A stretch of DNA of 64,000 bases from Roseovarius aestuarii (GCA_027214255.1 JAPWHL010000001.1:62001-126000), one strand, 5' to 3'; shown: positions 1 through 10,600, counted from the first letter of the stretch. The notes: generated by a model not told the origin, from the sequence alone. Numbers and translations: made by a program.

Positions 1-271
1 GCAGATCGTTTTGACCGGTGGCGGCAGCCAGATACCCGGTCTGGACGGGCTGGCCAGCCGGATATTGGGTCAGCAAGTCCGGTTGGGCCGGCCCTTGCGT
101 GTGCATGGTTTGCCGCAGGCGGCGACCGGTGCGGGATTTGCCAGCGCGGTGGGCATGTGCCTGTTTGCGGCCAACCCGCAGGACGAGTGGTGGGACTTTG
201 AATTGCCCGTGGATCGCTATCCGGCGCGCTCGTTAAAACGGGCGGTCAAGTGGTTCCGAGACAACTGGTAA
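1..271 (+). CDS. ftsA: Cell division protein FtsA, C-terminal end (partial)
   Basis: This is the last 89 or so codons of an actin-like protein whose start lies before the window. FtsA binds the FtsZ tail and anchors the Z ring to the inner membrane. The visible part holds the phosphate-2-type loop VLTGGGSQIPGL of the ASKHA fold. It ends in a short amphipathic helix (KRAVKWFRDNW), the usual FtsA membrane-targeting sequence. ftsZ follows on the same strand after a 287 bp gap, the normal alphaproteobacterial order. Identification rests on the C-terminal motif and on the neighbour. Confidence 0.93.
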   Translation, partial: QIVLTGGGSQIPGLDGLASRILGQQVRLGRPLRVHGLPQAATGAGFASAVGMCLFAANPQDEWWDFELPVDRYPARSLKRAVKWFRDNW

Positions 272-558
272 CCGCAAGATACGGTGTCATCGGCGAAATC
301 CCGCGAAAAGACGGGTAAAATCGACCATATTTTGTGGTTTTAATGCGTTTTTTAGGTGACGATCCGGGGTTGGATCGGTAATAATAGGCCCAATATAGCG
401 TTTTTCGACCAATCTGAACCTCGGATTGGGTGTAAGGCGCGGACACGATTAGAGGACGGTGGGCGTTTCGCATTCTTGCTGAGGCAGAAAGAGCGCAAAA
501 CGCTTTAGGCAGAAAAAATGGCCCGAAACTGCGGGCGCAACATCAGGCGGACAGAGCA

Positions 559-2211
559 ATGACATTGAACCTCACCATGCCGGGTCGCGAAGAACTGAAG
601 CCAAGGATCACCGTTTTCGGTGTCGGCGGCGCAGGCGGCAACGCGGTCAACAACATGATCGAAAAACAGCTGGACGGGGTCGATTTCGTTGTAGCAAATA
701 CCGACGCGCAAGCGTTGCAGCAATCCAACGCGGACAGCCGCATCCAATTGGGTGTGAAAGTAACCGAAGGTCTGGGCGCGGGCGCCAAGGCCAGCATCGG
801 GGCTGCGGCCGCCGAAGAGAGCATTGAACAGATCGTTGATCATCTGGCGGGGGCGCACATGTGCTTTATCACCGCCGGTATGGGCGGGGGCACCGGAACC
901 GGTGCGGCACCAATCATCGCGCAAGCCGCGCGTGAACTGGGCGTTCTGACCGTCGGCGTCGTGACCAAACCGTTCCAGTTCGAGGGCGGCAAGCGCATGA
1001 AACAGGCCGAAGACGGGGTGGAAGCCCTGCAAAAGGTCGTCGATACGCTGATCATTATTCCCAACCAGAACCTGTTCCGGTTGGCGAACGAAAAAACCAC
1101 ATTCACCGAGGCGTTCAGCCTGGCTGATGATGTTCTGTATCAAGGTGTTAAGGGTGTGACGGATCTGATGGTCCGCCCCGGCTTGATCAACTTGGACTTT
1201 GCCGATGTGCGCGCCGTCATGGACGAGATGGGCAAGGCGATGATGGGCACAGGCGAGGACAGCGGCGAAGATCGCGCAATCCAGGCCGCCGAAAAGGCCA
1301 TCGCAAACCCGCTGCTGGACGAACTGAGCCTCAAGGGTGCCAAAGGTGTGCTGATCAACATTACCGGTGGTCACGACCTGACCCTGTTCGAATTGGACGA
1401 AGCCGCAAACCGCATCCGCGAAGAAGTGGACGCAGACGCGAACATCATCGTTGGTTCCACATTGGATCCATCCATGGACGGCGCGATCCGCGTCAGTGTT
1501 GTTGCGACAGGCATCGATGCGCGTGAAGTGCAGACAGACATTCCGGTGCCACGCCGGTCGCTGGCGGCTCCTTTGACGCAAAACCCTGCGTCGGCTGCTC
1601 CTGCACCTAAACCCGCCGCAGAACCCAAGCCCGAGCCGATTGCCGCGCAAGTGGAAGAAGTCGAAGTGGCCGAAGAGCCATCGCTGTTCAACTCGATGGA
1701 GGCCGAGCGTGCCGCCGCCGAGGATCAGATGGAAGATATCTTTGAGCCGCAGGAAGCTCAGCGTTCCGCGCCTGTGCGCCATGTTGCCCAAGCGGATGAC
1801 GATCTGCCGCCCCCGGCCTACACGCCTCCGGCATATGAGGCGGAAGACGACAGCACGTTGGATGCGTTTGTTGCACCGCGCGCGCCCGCACCCGGCACAC
1901 CATCGCCCGAGGCCATGGCCCGTTTGCAGGCCGCGGTGGGCAATGCAAAGCCACGTGGCGAAGCGCCCCGCGCAACTGACAACCATCGCGCAGACGCCCC
2001 TCGTGAAGGTCAGGCCGAGCGTCCCCGTTTTGGAATCAATTCGTTGCTGAACCGTATGACGGGCCACACCGCAGAAGGCGAGGCCCCGCGCCAATCGCGT
2101 CAGCAGCCCACCATGCAGGCGCAACCGGCCCCGGTTCCATCGGCGGACGCGGACGCAGAGCGCGACGAGCAAATCGAAATTCCAGCGTTCCTGCGCCGTC
2201 AGGCCAACTGA
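559..2211 (+). CDS. ftsZ: Cell division GTPase FtsZ
   Basis: Tubulin-like GTPase that polymerises into the cytokinetic ring. The 550-residue protein has the nucleotide-binding tubulin signature [10 protein letters not shown] near residue 110 and a T7-type catalytic loop NLDFADVR near residue 210. After the globular domain (to about residue 320) comes an acidic, Pro/Ala-rich linker of roughly 200 residues, long even for an alphaproteobacterium. The protein ends in the conserved peptide EIPAFLRRQ that binds FtsA and other partners. The ATG at 559 directly precedes a typical FtsZ N terminus. A strong intrinsic terminator follows 43 bp downstream, so ftsZ ends its transcription unit before lpxC. 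Confidence 0.98.
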   Translation: MTLNLTMPGREELKPRITVFGVGGAGGNAVNNMIEKQLDGVDFVVANTDAQALQQSNADSRIQLGVKVTEGLGAGAKASIGAAAAEESIEQIVDHLAGAHMCFITAGMGGGTGTGAAPIIAQAARELGVLTVGVVTKPFQFEGGKRMKQAEDGVEALQKVVDTLIIIPNQNLFRLANEKTTFTEAFSLADDVLYQGVKGVTDLMVRPGLINLDFADVRAVMDEMGKAMMGTGEDSGEDRAIQAAEKAIANPLLDELSLKGAKGVLINITGGHDLTLFELDEAANRIREEVDADANIIVGSTLDPSMDGAIRVSVVATGIDAREVQTDIPVPRRSLAAPLTQNPASAAPAPKPAAEPKPEPIAAQVEEVEVAEEPSLFNSMEAERAAAEDQMEDIFEPQEAQRSAPVRHVAQADDDLPPPAYTPPAYEAEDDSTLDAFVAPRAPAPGTPSPEAMARLQAAVGNAKPRGEAPRATDNHRADAPREGQAERPRFGINSLLNRMTGHTAEGEAPRQSRQQPTMQAQPAPVPSADADAERDEQIEIPAFLRRQAN

Positions 2212-2253
2212 ACGCCTTAGGCTGCACTTGCAGCATTTCGTGATGAATCTAAC

Positions 2254-2281
2254 AAAAAGGCCGCCATCTGGCGGCCTTTTT
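2254..2281 (+). terminator. Rho-independent terminator after ftsZ
   Basis: A perfect 12-bp inverted repeat (AAAAAGGCCGCC, loop ATCT, GGCGGCCTTTTT) ends in a T run. It lies 43 bp after the ftsZ stop and is nearly symmetrical, so it could work in both directions, although lpxC runs the same way as ftsZ. Confidence 0.92.
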
Positions 2282-2482
2282 CGTTGTTCCATAGGCGTGT
2301 TTTTTCATGCTTAACTAACTGTAAATGCGAAGGTAATTCGAACTAGGCGGAAAGCCGCCACTTATGTGCATCGGTATGTTTCAATGCGTTGCAAAGTTTG
2401 AGTTGAGGCCGGGAACTGTGCAGCTTAAAGCTGTGTTTACTTTATGTCGGGGTGTCCCGGCAGATGCCTTTGTGAGGACAAT

Positions 2483-3403
2483 TTGCAAACCACAGTTCAA
2501 TCTCCAATCACCTTTGACGGTGTCGGCCTGCACTCGGGTGTGCCTGCGCGTCTTGTGATCCGGCCCGCACCGGTGGGGCATGGGATTGTGTTTCGGCGTG
2601 TGGATTTGGACCCCGCTGTGGCGGATATTCCAGCGCTTTGGGACAACGTCCTGCAATCGCCGCTCTGTACCCGTTTGGAAAATGCGCAAGGCGCGCAACT
2701 GTCCACGGTTGAACATGTGATGGCGGCGCTGATGGGCTGTGGTGTTCATAACGCATTGGTTACGGTTGACGGTCCCGAAGTCCCAATTCTTGACGGCAGC
2801 TCGGTTGAGTTTGTCCGCGGCATTCTGGCCGGTGGGTTTTCTCAGCAGGGCAGCGCGGTGCGTGCATTGCGTGTTCTGCGCGAGGTTGAGGTGCGCCGAG
2901 GCGACGCATGGGCGCGGCTCAGCCCGAATGACTCGCTTCAGATTGAATTTGATATTGCTTTTGACGATGCCGCGATTGGGGTTCAACGCAAGTCCCTGAA
3001 CATGGCCAACGGCAGCTTTGTACGGGAACTGAGCAGCAGCCGCACGTTCTGTCGTAAAGCGGACGTGGACACGATGCGCGCGAACGGTTTGGCGCTGGGC
3101 GGTACTTTGGACAATGCGGTGGTGGTTGACGGTGCGACCATCTTAAGCCCCGGAGGCCTGCGACATCGTGACGAAGCGGTGCGCCACAAGATGTTGGATG
3201 CCTTGGGGGATTTGGCCTTGGCGGGGGCGCCGATGCTTGCGCTCTATCGCGGTAGCCGGGCGGGCCACTCTTTGACCAACGAATTGCTGCGCGCGTTGTT
3301 TGCACAACCGGATGCATTTGAATGGGTGACATGCGATTCCGTACTGCATGCCAAATTGCCCGGTGCAGGCGTGCATTGGGGTGAGGTGCCGCAGGTTGCC
3401 TGA
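2483..3403 (+). CDS. lpxC: UDP-3-O-acyl-N-acetylglucosamine deacetylase LpxC
   Basis: Zn-dependent deacetylase, the committed step of lipid A synthesis. The N terminus QTTVQSPITFDGVGLHSG is canonical. The zinc motif is seen as EHVMAAL near residue 78 plus a later HKMLDALGD helix. I place the start at the TTG at 2483: LpxC normally begins M-Q-T-T, and a GAGG ribosome-binding site lies 6 bp upstream. An upstream in-frame ATG at 2444 would add 13 residues (MSGCPGRCLCEDN) that look nothing like the family. This gives 306 residues, the usual length. It sits between ftsZ and bamD, as in many alphaproteobacteria. Confidence 0.96.
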   Translation: MQTTVQSPITFDGVGLHSGVPARLVIRPAPVGHGIVFRRVDLDPAVADIPALWDNVLQSPLCTRLENAQGAQLSTVEHVMAALMGCGVHNALVTVDGPEVPILDGSSVEFVRGILAGGFSQQGSAVRALRVLREVEVRRGDAWARLSPNDSLQIEFDIAFDDAAIGVQRKSLNMANGSFVRELSSSRTFCRKADVDTMRANGLALGGTLDNAVVVDGATILSPGGLRHRDEAVRHKMLDALGDLALAGAPMLALYRGSRAGHSLTNELLRALFAQPDAFEWVTCDSVLHAKLPGAGVHWGEVPQVA

Positions 3404-3667
3404 AGCCTGCGCGAACACGTGATCGCCGCTAACGACTGATTCCCTATGATTCACTCCGAAATAACGGCATGTTTTCGCCGCTGGCTGATTCCTGTCCGTC
3501 CTTATGGCGTGTCTTCTGAGGGGGCTCTTACAACGGTTCGGAGCATGAAAGGGTGGTGTAGGCTGCACAAACCCGCCAACCCCTTTGAACTATGGGGAAT
3601 TCCACACTGGCACAGCTTGTCTGATTAAGCTACAAAACTGGCATTGGGGTAGAAGGGCGTAACCGGC

Positions 3668-4516
3668 ATGAGGTCTGTCACGAAGGGTGCAAAACTGGCT
3701 GGCGTATTTGCGCTATGTCTCGCGCTGCCCGCATGCGGCGTGAACGGTAAGGTTGAGCGCGGCGAGCTGGATTATGAAAACTATTCGGCCCAGCACATTT
3801 TCGAGCGCGGAGAATTCGATCTGGCGGATCGCAATCCCGCCCTTGCGGCACAGAGCTTTGCCGAGGTCGAGCGTTTGTACCCGTATTCGGACCTGACCAA
3901 ACGGGCCGTGATCATGCAGGCCTATTCGCATCACCTGGACAAGAATTATGAGGCCAGCCGATCTGCCGCCCAGCGGTATATCGATTTTTACCCAACGGAC
4001 GAAGATGCCGCCTATGCGCAGTATCTTCTGGCGCTGAGCTATTATGACCAGATTGACGAAGTTGGCCGCGATCAGGGCCTGACCTTTCAGGCGTTGCAGG
4101 CGCTTCGCCGCGTGATCGAGGTCTATCCCGACAGCGAATATGCGCGTTCGGCCATTTTGAAATTCGACCTTGCGTTTGACCATCTGGCGGCCAAGGAAAT
4201 GGAAGTAGGGCGCTATTATTTGCGTCGCGACCATTTCCCCGCGGCGATCAATCGGTTCCGCGTTGTTGTCGAGGATTTCCAAACCACCAGCCACACAGCC
4301 GAAGCGCTGCACCGTCTGGTCGAGGCCTATGTTTCTCTGGGCCTGACGGATGAGGCACAGACGGCCGGGGCCATTCTGGGCCATAACTTCCGCTCGACCG
4401 AATGGTACGAAGACACCTACGAGTTGCTGACCCGCAACGGTTTGGCCCTTGAGGCACGCGGCGACAACTGGCTGCGCCAGATTTATCGCCAGATGATCAA
4501 GGGCGAGTGGCTGTAA
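3668..4516 (+). CDS. bamD: Outer-membrane assembly lipoprotein BamD
   Basis: TPR lipoprotein of the BAM complex that inserts beta-barrel proteins into the outer membrane. It has a signal peptide with a lipobox ending LALPAC, so the mature protein starts at Cys23. Tandem TPR-like helices follow, for example in FERGEFDLADRNPALA and YAQYLLALSYYDQI. The 282-residue length fits the family. The gene lies between lpxC and recN, the common order in Rhodobacterales. Confidence 0.95.
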   Translation: MRSVTKGAKLAGVFALCLALPACGVNGKVERGELDYENYSAQHIFERGEFDLADRNPALAAQSFAEVERLYPYSDLTKRAVIMQAYSHHLDKNYEASRSAAQRYIDFYPTDEDAAYAQYLLALSYYDQIDEVGRDQGLTFQALQALRRVIEVYPDSEYARSAILKFDLAFDHLAAKEMEVGRYYLRRDHFPAAINRFRVVVEDFQTTSHTAEALHRLVEAYVSLGLTDEAQTAGAILGHNFRSTEWYEDTYELLTRNGLALEARGDNWLRQIYRQMIKGEWL

Positions 4517-4525
4517 AACGGGGGC

Positions 4526-4543
4526 GGTGGGCTGAAGCCCACC
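4526..4543. repeat. REP-like palindrome between bamD and recN
   Basis: A 7-bp inverted repeat, GGTGGGC-TGAA-GCCCACC, followed by CTACG, fills the 42 bp gap before recN. From general knowledge this GGTGGGC/GCCCACC palindrome is a frequent intergenic element in Rhodobacteraceae. Its copy number here cannot be seen from one window. Confidence 0.55.
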
Positions 4544-4558
4544 CTACGGATGTAACCG

Positions 4559-6211
4559 ATGCTGCGCACACTTGATATCCGAGACATGTTGATCATTGAT
4601 CGGCTGGAGCTGACGTTCCAGCCGGGCCTGAACGCATTGACGGGCGAAACTGGCGCGGGCAAGTCGATCCTTCTGGACAGTCTGGGGTTTGTTCTGGGCT
4701 GGCGGGGGCGCGCCGAACTGGTCCGTAAAGGCGCTGATCAGGGCGAGGTCGTGGCCGAGTTTGATTTGGCGGAGGGCCATCCGGCCCACGCCATTTTGGC
4801 AGAGGCAGGCCTGCCGGGTGGAAATGAGTTGATCCTGAGGCGTATCAATACGGCGGATGGACGCAAGACGGCCTATGTGAACGATCGTCGTTGCTCGGGC
4901 GAAGTGCTGCGCCAGCTGAGCGAAACATTGGTGGAATTGCATGGCCAACACGATGATCGCGGATTGCTGAATCCGCGTGGTCATATGGCATTGCTGGACG
5001 AATTCGGACAGCTGGACGCGGCGCGAGCCACTGTGCGAACAGCATGGAGCGCACGACAGACGGCGGCCAAGGCCGTGGAAACGGCCGAAGGGGCGCTGGC
5101 CCAGCTGCGCGAAGAAGAAGATTATTTACGCCATGCGGTCGACGAGATGCGCGCATTGTCCCCCCAGCCGGGGGAGGAGGCCGAGCTGGATGCCCGTCGC
5201 CGCCTGATGCAGGCATCCGAGCGCATTCGCAGCGACATAGGCCGTGCGGCGCAGGCGTTGGGAACGGACGGGGCCGAAGGGGCAGCAGGCGATGCCCTGC
5301 GTTGGCTGGAAGACGCAGCACAACAGGCCGGGGGACAGCTGGACGGTCCGATTGCCGCCATCGGGCGCGCATTGGTCGAATTGGACGAGGCGGCGCGCGG
5401 CGTGTCGGACTGTCTTGAGGCGCTGACGTTCAACCCTCTTGAGCTGGAAGAGACCGAAGAGCGTCTGTTTGCCATTCGCGCGCTGGCACGCAAGCATGAT
5501 GTCGCGGCGGATGATCTGGGCGCATTTGCCGCCGATCTGGAAGCCCGTCTGACGGCGCTGGACAGCGGCGAATCCGACATGTCGGCCCTGCGCGGCGCGC
5601 TACAGCGGGCGGAAACCGAGTATCGCGATGCAGCCAATGTCCTGAGTGTCGCGCGCAAGGAGGCTGCCGGGCGGTTGGACGCGTCTGTCATGGCCGAGCT
5701 TGCGCCGCTGAAAATGGAACGTGCGGTGTTCGAAACCACCCTGACCGAGGCATCGGCAGGCCCCAGCGGCATAGACGAGGTGGCCTTTCGCGTTGCTACG
5801 AACCCCGGCGCACCCTCGGGACCGCTGGCCAAAATCGCCTCGGGGGGGGAGCTGAGCCGGTTCTTGCTGGCACTGAAAGTATGCCTGACGGGTGGTGCCA
5901 GCGAACGTGTACTGATCTTTGATGAAATCGACCGAGGCGTGGGCGGTGCCACGGCGGATGCCGTCGGACGGCGGTTGTCACAACTGGCGCACAGCGGGCA
6001 GGTTTTGGTTGTCACGCATAGCCCGCAGGTGGCGGCGCTGGCCGGGCATCATTGGCGGGTGGAAAAACGGGTCGAGGACGGGATGACCCTGTCCACGGTG
6101 ACGCCGCTAAGCCGCGATGAACGTGTGGGCGAGATTGCACGTATGCTATCTGGCGACACGGTAACCGCGCAGGCACGTGCGGCTGCCGAAGCCCTGATGG
6201 CGGCGGGCTGA
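4559..6211 (+). CDS. recN: DNA repair ATPase RecN
   Basis: SMC-like ATPase for double-strand-break repair. The 550-residue protein has a Walker A motif GETGAGKS at about residue 30. A long Ala/Glu/Arg-rich coiled coil fills residues 150-370. The C-terminal ABC signature and Walker B are seen as ASGGELSRFLLALK and VLIFDEIDRGVGG, followed by VVTHSPQVAALA. The ATG at 4559 starts a typical RecN N terminus. No alphaproteobacterial SOS box was found in the 42 bp upstream gap, so transcription may come from the bamD side. Confidence 0.96.
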   Translation: MLRTLDIRDMLIIDRLELTFQPGLNALTGETGAGKSILLDSLGFVLGWRGRAELVRKGADQGEVVAEFDLAEGHPAHAILAEAGLPGGNELILRRINTADGRKTAYVNDRRCSGEVLRQLSETLVELHGQHDDRGLLNPRGHMALLDEFGQLDAARATVRTAWSARQTAAKAVETAEGALAQLREEEDYLRHAVDEMRALSPQPGEEAELDARRRLMQASERIRSDIGRAAQALGTDGAEGAAGDALRWLEDAAQQAGGQLDGPIAAIGRALVELDEAARGVSDCLEALTFNPLELEETEERLFAIRALARKHDVAADDLGAFAADLEARLTALDSGESDMSALRGALQRAETEYRDAANVLSVARKEAAGRLDASVMAELAPLKMERAVFETTLTEASAGPSGIDEVAFRVATNPGAPSGPLAKIASGGELSRFLLALKVCLTGGASERVLIFDEIDRGVGGATADAVGRRLSQLAHSGQVLVVTHSPQVAALAGHHWRVEKRVEDGMTLSTVTPLSRDERVGEIARMLSGDTVTAQARAAAEALMAAG

Positions 6212-6251
6212 GCGCGGGGCCAGTTCCAAAAAAGATTTTATGCCTTCGGCG

Positions 6252-6312
6252 AGGATATTTTCGGCCAGAAGATGAACCGGGTTTGGTGCTATCTTCTGGC
6301 TGTAAATATCCT
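6252..6312. repeat. Inverted pair of a 22-nt repeat between recN and pyrG
   Basis: AGGATATTTTCGGCCAGAAG (6252 onward, ending AT) and its near reverse complement at 6291-6312 agree at 20 of 22 positions, with a 17 nt loop. They lie between convergent recN and pyrG and can form one long hairpin. A shorter relative (AGGTATTTTTGGAAAGATGA) precedes acuI near 14966. It is probably a dispersed intergenic element that also acts as a transcription end. Confidence 0.65.
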
Positions 6313-6341
6313 GCCCAGGTCTGATCACACGATCCGGCCGC

Positions 6342-7985
6342 TTACACCAGGCGCGAGGTTTCGACAGCGGCGCGGACGAAGTCCTGAAACAGGGGGTGGG
6401 GCGCGAAAGGTTTGGATTTCAATTCGGGGTGGAATTGCACGCCGATGAACCAAGGGTGATCCGCCCATTCCACGATTTCCGGCAGGCGGCCGTCTGGGGA
6501 CATACCGGAGAATTTCAAACCACAGTCCTGCAACTGCTCGACATATTTGGTGTCCACTTCATAGCGGTGGCGGTGGCGTTCCTCAATGTCGGTGGTGCCA
6601 TAGATCTGGGCCACCTTTGAGTCCTTGGTCAAGGTCGCGTTATAGGCGCCCAGACGCATGGTGCCGCCTTTTTTGTCGCTTAGCTTGCGGGTGACGGTGG
6701 CATTGCCCTGCACCCATTCCTTGAGATGATAGACGACGGGTTCGAACCGTTTCTTGCCAGCTTCGTGGTCGAACTCTTCGGAGCCGGCGGTTTCGATGCC
6801 GGCGACATTGCGCGCCGCCTCGATGACGGCCATCTGCATGCCCAGACAGATGCCCAAGTAAGGGATTTTGCGGGTGCGTGCGAATTCTGCGGCGCGAATC
6901 TTGCCTTCGGTGCCGCGTTCTCCAAAGCCGCCGGGAACGAGGATGGCGTGATACCCTTCCAGATACGGGGCCGGGTCGCGGGTGTCGAATACTTCGGCGT
7001 CGACCCATTCGACATTAACCTTGACGCGGTTGGCCATGCCGCCGTGGGTTAGGGCCTCTTTTATGGATTTGTACGCGTCTTCAAGCTGAACATACTTGCC
7101 GACGATGGCAATCTTGACGTCGCCGTCGGTGGTGTAAATCCGGTCGGCGACGTCCTGCCAGATGCTCAGATCAGGGCGGGGGGCGGGCGATATCTGAAAC
7201 GCATCCAACACCGCCTGATCGAGCCCCTCACGGTGATAGGCCAAGGGGGCTTCGTAGATCGATTTCAGGTCATAGGCGGCAACCACCGCCTCTTTGCGCA
7301 CATTGCAGAACAGGGCGATTTTTTCGCGTTCTTTTTCGGGAATCGGATGCTCTGAGCGACAGACCAGAATATCGGGCGCGATACCGATGCTTTGCAGTTC
7401 CTTGACAGAGTGCTGGGTTGGTTTGGTCTTTAACTCACCGCTGGCGGCCAGATAGGGCAGAAGGGTTAGGTGCATAAAGATGCATTGCCCCCGCGGTTTA
7501 TCATGGCTGAATTGGCGGATGGCCTCAAAGAAGGGCAGGCCTTCGATGTCGCCGACTGTACCGCCAATCTCGCAGAGCATGAAATCAACCTCATCCTCTC
7601 CGATGGCCAGAAAATCTTTGATTTCGTCGGTGACGTGGGGAACCACCTGAATCGTTTTGCCCAAATAGTCGCCGTTGCGTTCCTTGTTCAGAACGTCGGA
7701 ATAAATCCGCCCCGAACTAACGGAATCGGTGCTGCGTGCGGGCACTCCGGTAAAGCGTTCATAATGGCCCAAATCCAGATCGGTTTCGGCACCGTCATCA
7801 GTCACGAAAACTTCACCATGTTCAAACGGGGACATCGTGCCGGGATCGACATTCAGATAGGGGTCCAGCTTGCGCAGCCGGACAGAAAAACCACGCGCTT
7901 GCAACAACGCGCCCAATGCGGCCGAAGCCAACCCTTTGCCCAGCGAGGACACAACACCGCCAGTAATGAAAATGTAACGCGCCAT
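6342..7985 (-). CDS. pyrG: CTP synthase PyrG
   Basis: Makes CTP from UTP, ATP and glutamine. The N-terminal synthase domain begins [18 protein letters not shown]. The C-terminal class I glutaminase domain carries the nucleophile motif [10 protein letters not shown] and the later GVQFHPE with its catalytic His-Glu. The open frame runs further upstream, but the family's invariant N terminus fixes the start at 7985, giving 547 residues. secG lies 188 bp upstream on the same strand, a common alphaproteobacterial pairing. Confidence 0.97.
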   Translation of the reverse strand: MARYIFITGGVVSSLGKGLASAALGALLQARGFSVRLRKLDPYLNVDPGTMSPFEHGEVFVTDDGAETDLDLGHYERFTGVPARSTDSVSSGRIYSDVLNKERNGDYLGKTIQVVPHVTDEIKDFLAIGEDEVDFMLCEIGGTVGDIEGLPFFEAIRQFSHDKPRGQCIFMHLTLLPYLAASGELKTKPTQHSVKELQSIGIAPDILVCRSEHPIPEKEREKIALFCNVRKEAVVAAYDLKSIYEAPLAYHREGLDQAVLDAFQISPAPRPDLSIWQDVADRIYTTDGDVKIAIVGKYVQLEDAYKSIKEALTHGGMANRVKVNVEWVDAEVFDTRDPAPYLEGYHAILVPGGFGERGTEGKIRAAEFARTRKIPYLGICLGMQMAVIEAARNVAGIETAGSEEFDHEAGKKRFEPVVYHLKEWVQGNATVTRKLSDKKGGTMRLGAYNATLTKDSKVAQIYGTTDIEERHRHRYEVDTKYVEQLQDCGLKFSGMSPDGRLPEIVEWADHPWFIGVQFHPELKSKPFAPHPLFQDFVRAAVETSRLV

Positions 7986-8173
7986 TGGCAGGCAGCCCCC
8001 CGTGATTTTCTGAACCAGTGACAGGGCTGAAACGCAGCCCGGCCAAGCGGATTTTCGGCCTCGAAAAACCGCATCACCACGGGATTTGAGCCTTAAAGGA
8101 TTCGGCCACATAGCGCAACACTCGCGCTACATGATGTCGCGACGCCGTTAAGCGTCGCTAATGATTGTGGATT

Positions 8174-8530
8174 TTAATCTGCGGTTGGCAGAAGGGGCGC
8201 GTTGTCATCCGCCGAAGGGGGCAACAGCAGATCGCCGCTGGTCTCTTCGGGGGCTTCAACAGGCGCGACGGGTGCATCTTGGATACGGTCCAGAACCGAA
8301 CTGCCGGCCGAATTGCTGGCCGCGATGATGGTCAATGCCATGGATGTGCAGATAAATGCACCGGCCAGAAGCCACGTCAATTTGCCCATAGCCGTTCCGG
8401 CCGACCGGCCAGCAACGCCGCCTCCGCCGCCACCCATGCCCAGTCCGCCCCCTTCCGAGCGTTGCAAAAGCACCGCGCCGATCAGCGACAGAGCGAGAAG
8501 GAGGTGAATGATAAGAACAACGTTTTCCAT
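8174..8530 (-). CDS. secG: Preprotein translocase subunit SecG
   Basis: Small subunit of the SecYEG channel. The 118-residue protein has two membrane helices (about residues 3-20 and 50-72) separated by a Gly-rich loop with QRSEGGGLGMGGG, the family signature. An acidic, Pro-rich tail of about 35 residues follows, as is usual in Rhodobacterales. It lies just upstream of pyrG on the same strand. Confidence 0.94.
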   Translation of the reverse strand: MENVVLIIHLLLALSLIGAVLLQRSEGGGLGMGGGGGGVAGRSAGTAMGKLTWLLAGAFICTSMALTIIAASNSAGSSVLDRIQDAPVAPVEAPEETSGDLLLPPSADDNAPLLPTAD

Positions 8531-8647
8531 GAAGCGGCCTGCGGTGGGAAATATTCAAGCGGTATCTAAGCAATTCCGCCCCGCCCCGCAACCCGACAAA
8601 GTGAATGTGATACGAATGAAGGTGATTGAGCGGGGATCACACACAGG

Positions 8648-9043
8648 TCACTCGCTGATGTCGTCCATGTCGGATTGTCCTGAAAGGCGGCGGCGCACGT
8701 GGCTCCAGCTAAGGCCGATACCCAGAACGAATGACACTGCGATCAACGCCAACCAGATCAACTGGCTTGTATCGGTGACGCTCAGCAAGCCGTAGTCATA
8801 AAGAACCCACAGCGCCGCGCCGACGATGGCCAGCACCATGGTCATGCCGAATCCCCCGATCGAGCGCAAAGTTGCACGCAGGTAAATGACGTACCCGGCA
8901 AACAGCAACAGCCCCAGCAGCAAGGCCATCGGGGTTTGGTCGCTGAAATTTTCGCGCACCCAATTGGTATAATTCCATTGGCTTGGGTTGAATGTGACGG
9001 CCAGCAATACAAATGCCACCGCCCAGCGCAGGACGAATCCCAT
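8648..9043 (-). CDS. Four-helix membrane protein, DUF6524-like
   Basis: Function unknown. The 131-residue protein has four predicted membrane helices, a short YLRATLRSIG loop and a C-terminal cytoplasmic tail SWSHVRRRLSGQ followed by acidic residues. I recognise the pattern as the Rhodobacterales family DUF6524, from memory and not from a search. The start at 9043 has an ACAGGAG ribosome-binding site 6 bp upstream. A longer frame to 9133 adds an unlikely Arg-rich leader. It is divergent from purA. Confidence 0.8.
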   Translation of the reverse strand: MGFVLRWAVAFVLLAVTFNPSQWNYTNWVRENFSDQTPMALLLGLLLFAGYVIYLRATLRSIGGFGMTMVLAIVGAALWVLYDYGLLSVTDTSQLIWLALIAVSFVLGIGLSWSHVRRRLSGQSDMDDISE

Positions 9044-9282
9044 CCTTGTACTCCTGTAATGACGTAGCGCTAAACTGACCGCAAAGCCCCGCCCATGTCC
9101 AGCGCGTGATGCAAGGGACGGGCAGGGGGCCATGGCCTTGCGTGATTGTCTCGGCAGGCGCGAGGGGCGGTTTTTAGGTCGGGAAGCGTTTCAATTTGAT
9201 GCCAAGGCGCTTTAGCGGTTTCGCCTAGGGGCGCAGGTCGGTATATGCATCGCGGGCTTAACAGCTAGCAAAGAGGTTCAGC

Positions 9283-10578
9283 ATGGCCAATGTCGTCGTA
9301 GTCGGCGCCCAATGGGGTGACGAAGGAAAAGGCAAAATTGTCGATTGGCTCAGCGAGCGCGCCGACGTGATTGCGCGTTTTCAGGGGGGCCACAACGCGG
9401 GCCATACGCTGGTGATTGATGGCGAAGTTTTCAAACTGAACGCGCTGCCTTCGGGTGTAGTACGCGGTGGAAAACTGTCGGTGATTGGCAATGGCGTGGT
9501 TCTTGATCCTTGGCATCTGGTCAAGGAAATCGAAAGTATCCGGGCTCAAGGTGTTGATATCAATCCCGACACACTGATGATTGCCGAGAATACATCGTTG
9601 ATCCTGCCGATTCACGGCGAATTGGACCGCGCCCGCGAAGAAGCGGCCAGCAAAGGTACCAAGATCGGCACCACCGGACGCGGCATCGGCCCCGCCTATG
9701 AGGACAAAGTCGGGCGTCGCGCGGTGCGCGTGGCTGATCTGGCTGATGTGGCGACGCTTGAGGCACGGGTGGATCGCGCGTTGCAACACCATGATCCGTT
9801 GCGCCGCGGTTTGGGTATTGATCCGGTGGACCGCGATGCGCTGATCGCGCAATTGCGCGCAATTGCCCCCGAGATCCTGAAATACGCTGCACCCGTCTGG
9901 AAAGTGCTGAACGACAAGCGCAAGGCAGGCAAACGGATTTTGTTTGAAGGTGCGCAGGGCGCGCTGCTGGACATTGACTTTGGCACATACCCTTTCGTGA
10001 CCTCATCCAATGTCATCGCCGGTCAGGCCGCGACAGGCGTGGGCGTTGGCCCCAGCGCGATCAACTATGTGCTGGGCATCGTCAAAGCTTACACCACGCG
10101 CGTAGGTGAAGGCCCGTTCCCGACAGAACTGGACGATGCCGACGGTCAGCGCCTGGGCGAGCGCGGACGCGAGTTCGGTACAGTGACCGGGCGCAAACGC
10201 CGGTGCGGTTGGTTCGATGCGGCTCTGGTTCGCCAGACCTGCGCCACGAGTGGTGTCAAGGGCATCGCCTTTACAAAGCTGGACGTGCTGGACGGGTTTG
10301 AAACCCTGCGCATCTGCACCGGCTATGAACTGGATGGGCGCAAAATGGACTATCTGCCAACGGCCGCAGATGAACAGGCCCGTTGCACCCCCATCTACGA
10401 GGAAATGCCCGGCTGGTCCGAAAGCACAGAAGGTGCGCGTACTTGGGCCGATCTGCCTGCGGGGGCGATCAAATATGTGCGCCGCGTTGAAGAACTGATC
10501 GAATGTCCGGTCGCCATGCTGTCCACCTCGCCCGAACGGGATGACACGATCCTCGTCACAGACCCGTTTGCCGACTGA
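9283..10578 (+). CDS. purA: Adenylosuccinate synthetase PurA
   Basis: Joins IMP and aspartate using GTP, the first step from IMP to AMP. The N-terminal [16 protein letters not shown] motif is diagnostic. Others are GHNAGHTLV (IMP and Mg binding), the loop [14 protein letters not shown] and [14 protein letters not shown]. The 431-residue length is normal. A DUF2842 gene follows at 22 bp on the same strand. Confidence 0.98.
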   Translation: MANVVVVGAQWGDEGKGKIVDWLSERADVIARFQGGHNAGHTLVIDGEVFKLNALPSGVVRGGKLSVIGNGVVLDPWHLVKEIESIRAQGVDINPDTLMIAENTSLILPIHGELDRAREEAASKGTKIGTTGRGIGPAYEDKVGRRAVRVADLADVATLEARVDRALQHHDPLRRGLGIDPVDRDALIAQLRAIAPEILKYAAPVWKVLNDKRKAGKRILFEGAQGALLDIDFGTYPFVTSSNVIAGQAATGVGVGPSAINYVLGIVKAYTTRVGEGPFPTELDDADGQRLGERGREFGTVTGRKRRCGWFDAALVRQTCATSGVKGIAFTKLDVLDGFETLRICTGYELDGRKMDYLPTAADEQARCTPIYEEMPGWSESTEGARTWADLPAGAIKYVRRVEELIECPVAMLSTSPERDDTILVTDPFAD

Positions 10579-10600
10579 TGAAACGTAGGAGCACGGCACA

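Noticed and set aside
505..2292. A 595-codon open frame on the minus strand opposite ftsZ
   Set aside because: It is a GC-rich antisense shadow of ftsZ with no family similarity and an Arg/Cys/His-rich composition.
2308..2325. CtrA box upstream of lpxC (TTAA-N7-TAAA)
   Set aside because: Only one half-site is exact; the second misses the TTAA consensus, so it is not reported as a feature.
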